DNA of 11,732 nt. Source: Nitrospira sp. Its GTDB lineage: Bacteria; Nitrospirota; Thermodesulfovibrionia; Thermodesulfovibrionales; SM23-35. The notes below the pieces were generated by a model that was not told where the DNA came from, made no database searches, and saw nothing but the letters and a program-made list of their open reading frames with translations. The first letter of the stretch is position 1. Every line of letters starts with the position of its first letter. The stretch is from assembly GCA_016873595.1 (NCBI GenBank), contig VGWZ01000045.1, positions 1 to 11,732 of the forward strand, read 5' to 3'. Shown here piece by piece: positions 7,423 to 11,732 of the stretch. The position numbers were made by a program, and so were the translations under genes.

Positions 7423-7761
7423 ATGATACCTGAACTTAAATATGATGAAAAAGGGTTAATACCAGCCATTGTTCAGGACATGGAAACCGGTGATGTGTTG
7501 ATGATGGCATATATGAACAGGAAATCCCTTGAGATGACACTCGAGACAGGATTCACACATTTCTGGTCACGCTCAAGACAGAAGTACTGGAAAAAAGGTG
7601 AAACATCAGGCAATGTCCAGGAAGTAAAAGAGATTCTGTATGATTGTGATGAGGACACATTGCTTATAAAGGTGATCCAGAGAGGTTCAGGTGCATGCCA
7701 CACAGGTAACAGGACATGCTTTTTCAGAAAGATTACTAAAATTAACCCGCCAGTTGCATAA
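7423..7761 (+). CDS. hisI: phosphoribosyl-AMP cyclohydrolase
   Basis: A 112-aa stand-alone HisI of typical single-domain length, with no HisE fusion. It opens the adenine ring of phosphoribosyl-AMP, the third step of histidine biosynthesis, in the cytoplasm. Family motifs are complete: VLMMAYMNRKSLE (25-37), FWSRSRQKYWKKGETSGNVQ (47-66), DCDEDTLL (74-81) and GSGACHTGNRTCF (88-100). The aspartates D74/D76/D78 and cysteines C75, C92 and C99 are the expected Mg/Zn ligands. ATG 7423 is preceded by GAGGAG at 7412-7417 with 5-bp spacing. No other his gene is visible nearby; the partner is the adenosine-specific kinase gene upstream. The stop codon TAA touches the 5' flank of the mobile-element-like repeat that follows. 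Confidence 0.95.
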   Translation: MIPELKYDEKGLIPAIVQDMETGDVLMMAYMNRKSLEMTLETGFTHFWSRSRQKYWKKGETSGNVQEVKEILYDCDEDTLLIKVIQRGSGACHTGNRTCFFRKITKINPPVA

Positions 7762-7765
7762 AATG

Positions 7766-7953
7766 TAAGGCAGATATGCTGAAAAACCCCAGCAAAGCGA
7801 CAAGATTGAATCATGATACACATGACAACCCCCCTGAGTCCCCCCTTGGTAAGGGGGGATTAAAGGGGGGTGTATTTTAAAGAAAAGCTGGCTATCCAGC
7901 CTTGAGGGCTATAAGGTGTTGCTGACAGAGCTTTTTCAGCACATCTGCCTTTC
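7766..7953. mobile_element. 188-bp MITE-like element with terminal inverted repeats
   Basis: Left end AAGGCAGATATGCTGAAAAA (7767-7786) and right end TTTTTCAGCACATCTGCCTT (7933-7952) are inverted copies matching at 19 of 20 bases. Each is flanked, one base out, by the direct repeat AAAATG (7760-7765 and 7954-7959), a candidate 6-bp target duplication. The interior has a second short inverted pair, CAGCAA (7790-7795) with TTGCTG (7919-7924), a perfect hairpin GCTGG-CTAT-CCAGC (7887-7900), and a C/G palindrome annotated separately. No open frame for a transposase fits, so it would be non-autonomous. It separates hisI from the tRNA-binding protein gene and fills most of the 251-bp gap between them. 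Confidence 0.62.
7829..7870. repeat. C/G-rich nested palindrome
   Basis: Two C6 runs (7829-7834, 7840-7845) mirror two G6 runs (7853-7858, 7865-7870). The core CCCCCCTT-GGT-AAGGGGGG (7840-7858) is a perfect 8-bp stem with a 3-nt loop; the outer C6/G6 pair extends it with one offset base. This layout resembles a short interspersed repeat seen between genes in many bacteria (recalled from memory). It lies inside the MITE-like element. No T tract follows, so it is not a typical intrinsic terminator. Confidence 0.7.
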
Positions 7954-8012
7954 AAAATGAAGAAAAAATTTGCAATATTAAGGTTAATTTAAAAGAATAG
8001 CAGGAGGAAGAA

Positions 8013-8333
8013 GTGATCACAATTGAAGAATTCGCAAAGATTGAACTCAAGATAGGAAAGGTGCTTGAGGCAAAGAGGGTTGAAGGATCAAATAAGTTAA
8101 TTGTGATGAAGGTCGACACAGGTGAAGAGCGACAGTTAGTAGCAGGGATTGGCAAAGTATATTCACCTGAAGAGCTTACAGGCAAAAGTATTGTTGTAGT
8201 TACAAATTTACAACCTGTGAAACTTATGGGTGTTGAATCACAGGGTATGTTGCTTGCGGCATCTGATAGTGAAGGAAGTCCTGTAATCATTACCCCGGAC
8301 AGGCCGATGAAAGAAGGAACAAAAATAAAGTAA
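8013..8333 (+). CDS. standalone tRNA-binding protein like the MetG C-terminal (beta) domain
   Basis: A 106-aa single-domain OB-fold tRNA-binding protein (PF01588 type). Motifs: FAKIELKIGKVLEAKRVEGS (7-26), KLIVMKVDTGEERQLVAGI (28-46), YSPEELTGKSIVVVTNLQP (50-68) and KLMGVESQGMLLAASD (70-85). This wording is that of the C-terminal appendix of methionyl-tRNA synthetase, which helps dimerisation and tRNA capture; CsaA is a close alternative. The gene encodes only this domain, so it may be a trans-acting beta subunit of MetRS whose catalytic gene lies elsewhere (inference). The start is GTG 8013, chosen for AGGAGGA at 8002-8008. A weak promoter-like pair (TTGCAA 7970, AAGAAT 7993, 17-bp spacing) precedes it. 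Its stop is 8 bp from the convergent HD-GYP gene. Confidence 0.85.
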   Translation: MITIEEFAKIELKIGKVLEAKRVEGSNKLIVMKVDTGEERQLVAGIGKVYSPEELTGKSIVVVTNLQPVKLMGVESQGMLLAASDSEGSPVIITPDRPMKEGTKIK

Positions 8334-8341
8334 GGGAATTA

Positions 8342-9367
8342 TTATTTTTCCTTGAGTGTCAAAACCATTATTCTTAAAAAATTATCTAAGAGTAAGGGAT
8401 TAAATTCTGTACCGGCCTTCGTTTTCATCAGAGAGAGTATTTCCTTTGTTTCCAATTCTCGTCTATAAGGTCTCCGGCTCCTCATTGCGTCAAAGAAATC
8501 TGAAATTGCCACAATCTGACTGCAGATGTGTTGTCTTTTGGAAGTTATATTGAGCTTCGGATATCCTTGACTGTCATACCTGAGATGATGTTCAAGTGCA
8601 ACGATAGGGGCAAGACGGGTCAGGTCATCAGCCTTTGTAAGGTATCGTGCGCCATAGAGGGTGTGTTGCCGAATCTCATCCCACTCGTCTTCTTCAAGGG
8701 GTCCGTTTTTCTCCAGTATCTCATTTGAAATGAATAATTTACCCACATCATGCAGGAGAGCTGCTATGCCGATATCACGTAACAACTCATCTGTTACACC
8801 GAGAGATTCTGCCTGAAACATGGACAATACTGCTACATTCGTCGCATGCGTATAGGTATACTCACTATACGATCTGACAGGACTTATTAATTGCAGGATA
8901 TTTGCCGCTTTCCTGAAAGTGACAATAAAGTTAACCACTATTTCCTCGAGCCCTGCTGTATTCAGTCTCCTGAAATATGAGATGTCGTGGTAAACCTCCT
9001 TAACTGTTTCAATCTGTTCTGAAGTAAAACGGGGGAGGTTACTTATGTCAAAATCGGCGTCAACCTTGAGTCCTCCTAATCTGACATCAATAACGCCAGT
9101 CTTGATATTCGGATATGTTTTTAACCCCTTATCAGTTTCAGAGAGGTCAACAATAAACTGCTTGATTTCTGAAAAGGTAACCCCCTTCAAAAAGTCAATA
9201 CGTGAAATTCCCCTTCTCTTGAAACGCTTAATGAGATTGGCTGTATGAATCCCTGTATCTCTGAGAGGATTATTATCGACGATCAGGTCATTCTCTACGA
9301 TCATAATTTTCAGACTATCTTGTTCTGTCAGGAGTTCGTTCAGGATCGAGAAGGCTTTCTGAGTCAT
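8342..9367 (-). CDS. HD-GYP domain protein (cyclic-di-GMP phosphodiesterase family), 5'-shortened
   Basis: 341 aa from ATG 9367. Residues 1-100 are the remainder of an unnamed alpha/beta domain shared with the HEAT protein encoded upstream (KAFSILNELL, LIVDNNPLR, FLKGVTFSEIKQFIVDLSE). Residues ~165-335 are an HD-GYP domain: YTHATNVAV (H174), LLHDVGK (H206, D207), RQHTLYGARYL (H235), HHLRYDSQGYP (260-270), ISDFFDAMRSRRPYR (D290) and AGTEFNPLLLDNF. The HD-GYP family hydrolyses cyclic di-GMP. Here the canonical HHExxDGxGYP has Leu for Glu and Ser for the first Gly, so activity is likely but unproven. No membrane segment is seen. ATG 9367 has no recognisable ribosome site and begins in the middle of the N-terminal domain. 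The missing part lies upstream in frame behind a TGA (see the 9368-9466 entry). Confidence 0.85.
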   Translation of the reverse strand: MTQKAFSILNELLTEQDSLKIMIVENDLIVDNNPLRDTGIHTANLIKRFKRRGISRIDFLKGVTFSEIKQFIVDLSETDKGLKTYPNIKTGVIDVRLGGLKVDADFDISNLPRFTSEQIETVKEVYHDISYFRRLNTAGLEEIVVNFIVTFRKAANILQLISPVRSYSEYTYTHATNVAVLSMFQAESLGVTDELLRDIGIAALLHDVGKLFISNEILEKNGPLEEDEWDEIRQHTLYGARYLTKADDLTRLAPIVALEHHLRYDSQGYPKLNITSKRQHICSQIVAISDFFDAMRSRRPYRRELETKEILSLMKTKAGTEFNPLLLDNFLRIMVLTLKEK

Positions 9368-9466
9368 GTCATCTAAAGATATATGATTTTTTGAATATAA
9401 GGATCACGTTGAAATGGTGGTCTGAAAGACGGAAATGAATTTCTTTATACGTTCGACTTCACCCAT
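9368..9466 (-). pseudogene. 5' remnant of the HD-GYP gene, interrupted by in-frame TGA
   Basis: Starting at ATG 9466-9464, the frame reads MGEVERIKKFISVFQTTIST, then TGA at 9406-9404 (codon 21), then SLYSKNHISLDD, joining the annotated MTQKAF at codon 34 with no frameshift. This stretch aligns with the N-terminus of the HEAT protein: LYSKNHISLDDMTQKAF against IYPRGHPSVEKSLNKAF. The upstream ATG overlaps the HEAT stop codon (ATGGGTGA) and has its own ribosome site, so it is the probable ancestral start of a 374-codon gene. Either a nonsense mutation or sequencing error cut it, or translation now reinitiates at 9367. Nothing suggests TGA is reassigned: ntrX, the DUF4390 gene and the HEAT gene all end in TGA. 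Confidence 0.68.
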
Positions 9467-11600
9467 TGTGCGACCTCTTAACTCTCAACGATTCTACCCG
9501 GATACGCTCATTTTTAGATTTCATGCCTGCTTCGATCAGATCATTCATATCATTATAGGAATAATTTTTGAGCGTTATGTATATCTCTTCTTTCAGTTTC
9601 TCAATAGAGTCTTTAAAGAAGAGGCTCTTTGTTGAAAGAACATCTCTCAGGGCATTCAAAGCTCGTGGATCTCCTATCGCACCAAGGGCTTTTACAATAG
9701 GAATTTTTTCGTGAAAATCGGCACCACTTATCGCTTTTTTCCTGAGCATCTGGATTAAATCAGGGACAACTTCGTTTACCCTGAAAGTTCCTGAAAGGGC
9801 AAGGGCCTGTTTGGACGCTTCACTGGATTCTGATAAAAGGTTTTCTTTGAGCGCCCCGATACAATATTTATCTCCAGCTTTCAGCAGACATTTTATTGCC
9901 TCATACCCAACCTTAGGGTTTTCATGATGACAGTAAGGCCTGGCATGTGGGATTACATCCTTTCCACCACATTCACTCAGGATAAAGAGCATATTTCTCT
10001 TTACAAACCACCTGTTGTCACCGAGTCGTTTTATCACCTCAGGATTAGCCTTATCACCGAATGAGGTTATCAGACTGATGAGAAATCTCCTGACTGCTTG
10101 CGACCCCTCCTCAATAAGTGCATCTAACAAAGGTGCAATTATCCTCTCTCCGTAATGATTACAGATGAGTAATGATTCTTCTCTCGTAAGTCTGCCCATT
10201 ATCCTCAATGAGTCAACGAGGAAAGAAATGAACTCTGAGGTATGGTAATACTGAAGAGCCTCTGACGTTATTTCAGAAAATCTCCCTCTCTCAGCATTCG
10301 ATTCTAAAACACTGAATATTATCAGAACCTGTCCATACTGACCGGTTCCGATAAATTGCGATAGATGTTCTTTCAGAGTATTGATAAAGTTTGTATATTC
10401 TTCTTCAGAGATGATATCAGATGAAATGAGTTCAAGAATAGTGATATTAAAATCTCTCTCAATACACTCATCACTACATTCTCTCCTGAGCTCTTTGAAT
10501 TCTATAGCGATTTTTGTTGAATCAAAATCTAACAGTTTCTGAATCTCTTTCTGATAGGTAGCAGTCACAAAAATCTCAAAATTACCATCGCTCAATAGGT
10601 TTAAAACATCAGGTGAAATTAAGATATCATCTGCAATAAGGTTTCCTCGAAAGAGACGCTCAGCACCTTTATCTTTGTGGAGTCTTGAAAATTTATCGAG
10701 GAGATTCTTGAGGGCTTCCGGTATGGCAACCTGCTGTTCATTAATAGTAGTGAGAAGATCTATGACCTTGTCTACGGGAGTCTCTCTGAGCACTGTCTCA
10801 ACAGAATCGATATCCTCTGAAACTGTTCTGACAGTAGAGGAAAGAAACTGCTTTTTGAGGTCAGGACGGAGTCCATTGATAAAATCGAGGAGCTTCTTGA
10901 GCTCCTTGCTTGTGAAGGCCCTTTCTGAGGATTTTCTGAGATAGGTGGTAATAACTCGGTCATAGGTCTCTTCTTTGAGATTATCAGCGGCAGTCTGGTT
11001 TAACAGTCCAGCAAATGCTATCGGAGGAATTTCCTGTACCATATTTGAGAGTGCCTCTGTCTGGAGTGTTCCATCAAGTAACCCGTGTATATACTTTTCC
11101 CATAGTTGTCCTGTTGGAGCTTCTTTATCTGTCTCCCCTTCTTTAAATACAAATGCATCATAATTAATGAAATCAGCCTTAATATGAATCAGTTTGATTT
11201 TGTTGAATGCTTCCTGAAGTGTTTCTACAGATGAATCACCAAAATCCTCTGATAAAAACCTATGAAACTCATAGATCTCATCCTTTGTCAGTCCTGTTAT
11301 GAATGTCACGGAGGCGATGTTCATCTTGTTTAGGTGGAGAGCAAATTCCCGGTAGACGGGGTTTTTTCTATCGAGGAAAAAGTCATCTATGATGAGGATG
11401 TCTTTTGCAATAGCCAGTGAAATATCAGGCCTCAGTTCAAAAAGTTTCTGTAAAAAGTCAAAAGCCTTGTTTAATGACTTTTCTACAGAAGGGTGGCCTC
11501 TTGGATAGATAAATACATTACGTCGGGAGATATTTAACTCAATGATAGCATCACTGAGCAATCGGGCATCGAGAGGAAGTTTTTCTTTTTCGTCAGCCAT
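9459..11600 (-). CDS. HEAT-repeat protein with an N-terminal domain shared with the adjacent HD-GYP protein
   Basis: 713 aa from ATG 11600 (724 aa from ATG 11633). No catalytic motif, signal peptide or membrane segment is seen, so it is probably a cytoplasmic scaffold. Residues ~8-145 form an alpha/beta domain (LLSDAIIELNISRRN, IYPRGHPSVEKSLNKAF, ILIIDDFFLD, ITGLTKDEIYEFHRFLSE) with a counterpart in the HD-GYP protein. The middle (~150-480) is mainly helical, acidic and unrecognised. The C-terminal third carries HEAT-like repeats, for example LGDNRWFVKRNMLFILSECG, NPKVGYEAIKCLLKAGD, EASKQALALSG and IVKALGAIGDPRALNALRDVL. Start 11600 (MADEKEKLPLD) is preferred because the extra 11 residues come from an inverted repeat and ATG 11633 sits in a hairpin without a ribosome site. 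The gene overlaps the ancestral HD-GYP start by 8 bp, implying a joint role. Confidence 0.82.
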   Translation of the reverse strand: MADEKEKLPLDARLLSDAIIELNISRRNVFIYPRGHPSVEKSLNKAFDFLQKLFELRPDISLAIAKDILIIDDFFLDRKNPVYREFALHLNKMNIASVTFITGLTKDEIYEFHRFLSEDFGDSSVETLQEAFNKIKLIHIKADFINYDAFVFKEGETDKEAPTGQLWEKYIHGLLDGTLQTEALSNMVQEIPPIAFAGLLNQTAADNLKEETYDRVITTYLRKSSERAFTSKELKKLLDFINGLRPDLKKQFLSSTVRTVSEDIDSVETVLRETPVDKVIDLLTTINEQQVAIPEALKNLLDKFSRLHKDKGAERLFRGNLIADDILISPDVLNLLSDGNFEIFVTATYQKEIQKLLDFDSTKIAIEFKELRRECSDECIERDFNITILELISSDIISEEEYTNFINTLKEHLSQFIGTGQYGQVLIIFSVLESNAERGRFSEITSEALQYYHTSEFISFLVDSLRIMGRLTREESLLICNHYGERIIAPLLDALIEEGSQAVRRFLISLITSFGDKANPEVIKRLGDNRWFVKRNMLFILSECGGKDVIPHARPYCHHENPKVGYEAIKCLLKAGDKYCIGALKENLLSESSEASKQALALSGTFRVNEVVPDLIQMLRKKAISGADFHEKIPIVKALGAIGDPRALNALRDVLSTKSLFFKDSIEKLKEEIYITLKNYSYNDMNDLIEAGMKSKNERIRVESLRVKRSHNG
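9474..9479 (-). promoter_or_regulatory. ribosome binding site for ATG 9466
   Basis: The minus strand reads AAGAGG (9479-9474), 7 nt before ATG 9466, inside the last codons of the HEAT gene. No comparable site precedes ATG 9367. This decides that the ancestral HD-GYP start was 9466 and that it was translationally coupled to the HEAT gene. Confidence 0.6.
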
Positions 11601-11610
11601 AAAAGACTTT

Positions 11611-11713
11611 ACCCCGTTAGAAAGCTCCGCCATTTATGGCAGAGATGGAATAAATATAATCGTAATTCCTCATAGAAAGGGCAGGGTAAAAGCCCCGTCC
11701 TTTCTAACGGGGT
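11611..11713. repeat. palindromic repeat element with nested hairpins upstream of the HEAT gene
   Basis: ACCCCGTTAGAAAG (11611-11624) and CTTTCTAACGGGGT (11700-11713) are perfect 14-bp inverted copies bounding a 103-bp unit. Inside are two hairpins. One, at 11673-11706, has a 15-position stem (12 Watson-Crick, 2 G-T, 1 mismatch) around an AAAA loop. The other is CTCCGCCAT-TT-ATGGCAGAG (11625-11644), with one mismatch. The right arm takes part in both the long-range and the local pairing. The CCCCGTTAGAAAG wording resembles intergenic repeats recalled from related lineages. The remaining bases to 11732 show nothing definite. Confidence 0.62.
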
Positions 11714-11732
11714 TTACTAATCATAGTATACT

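Noticed and set aside
7473..7823. A 116-codon minus-strand ORF across hisI
   Set aside because: It is the antisense shadow of hisI running into the repeat, with no recognisable protein motif or ribosome site.
7840..7870. Intrinsic terminator after hisI
   Set aside because: The C/G stem is strong but is followed by ATTAAAGGGGGG rather than a run of T, and the palindrome is symmetric like an interspersed repeat.
7767..7952. CRISPR or tandem repeat array in the hisI downstream gap
   Set aside because: The repeats are inverted, single-copy and of different lengths; there are no regularly spaced direct repeats.
9404..9406. TGA read as selenocysteine or as a reassigned sense codon
   Set aside because: No selenoprotein homologue is known for this domain, no obvious SECIS hairpin follows, and several genes in the window end in TGA.
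11617..11673. An 18-codon leader ORF on the minus strand (MRNYDYIYSISAINGGAF) before the HEAT gene
   Set aside because: No ribosome site precedes its ATG, it ends inside the inverted-repeat arm, and it lies wholly within the palindromic element, so it is better explained as repeat sequence than as a leader peptide.

Overview
The window looks like chromosomal DNA from a moderately AT-rich Gram-negative bacterium. The best guess is an uncultured member of the Nitrospirota (Thermodesulfovibrionia-like) or a neighbouring deep-branching anaerobic lineage. This rests on a mixture of features: a DUF4390-NtrY-NtrX cluster, an archaeal-type adenosine-specific kinase, a standalone MetG C-terminal tRNA-binding protein, a HEAT-repeat/HD-GYP pair, and several palindromic intergenic repeats. 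It is inference; no rRNA or tRNA gene is present to fix it. Genes are tightly packed and no gene-free gap exceeds 300 bp. No CRISPR array, phage gene, transposase or tRNA was seen.

Layout. (1) 1-2743, plus strand: the 3' part of L-aspartate oxidase (nadB, cut by the window edge) overlapping a complete pyruvate kinase (pyk). (2) 2748-6757, minus strand: a three-gene operon of a secreted or membrane-anchored DUF4390 protein, a four-TM NtrY-like sensor kinase with HAMP and PAS domains, and an NtrX-like sigma-54 activator. The genes overlap or abut, and an extended -10 promoter lies in front. (3) 6758-6886: a divergent intergenic region with a 76-bp imperfect palindrome. (4) 6887-8333, plus strand: adenosine-specific kinase, phosphoribosyl-AMP cyclohydrolase (hisI), a 188-bp MITE-like element with a C/G-rich palindrome nested inside it, then the standalone tRNA-binding protein. 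(5) 8342-11600, minus strand: a large HEAT-repeat protein followed by an HD-GYP phosphodiesterase-like protein. (6) 11611-11713: another palindromic repeat, abutting or invading the 5' end of the HEAT gene.

The most notable observation is in block 5. The HD-GYP open frame starting at 9367 lacks the first ~33 residues of its N-terminal domain. Those residues are encoded just upstream in the same frame, starting with an ATG (9466) that overlaps the HEAT gene stop and has its own Shine-Dalgarno sequence, but they are interrupted by an in-frame TGA (9404-9406). The same N-terminal domain occurs in the HEAT protein, so the two adjacent proteins share an unnamed domain and probably work together. 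The other points of interest are the three structurally distinct palindromic repeat families. Two sit where they could affect translation starts, and one carries terminal inverted repeats and a possible target-site duplication.
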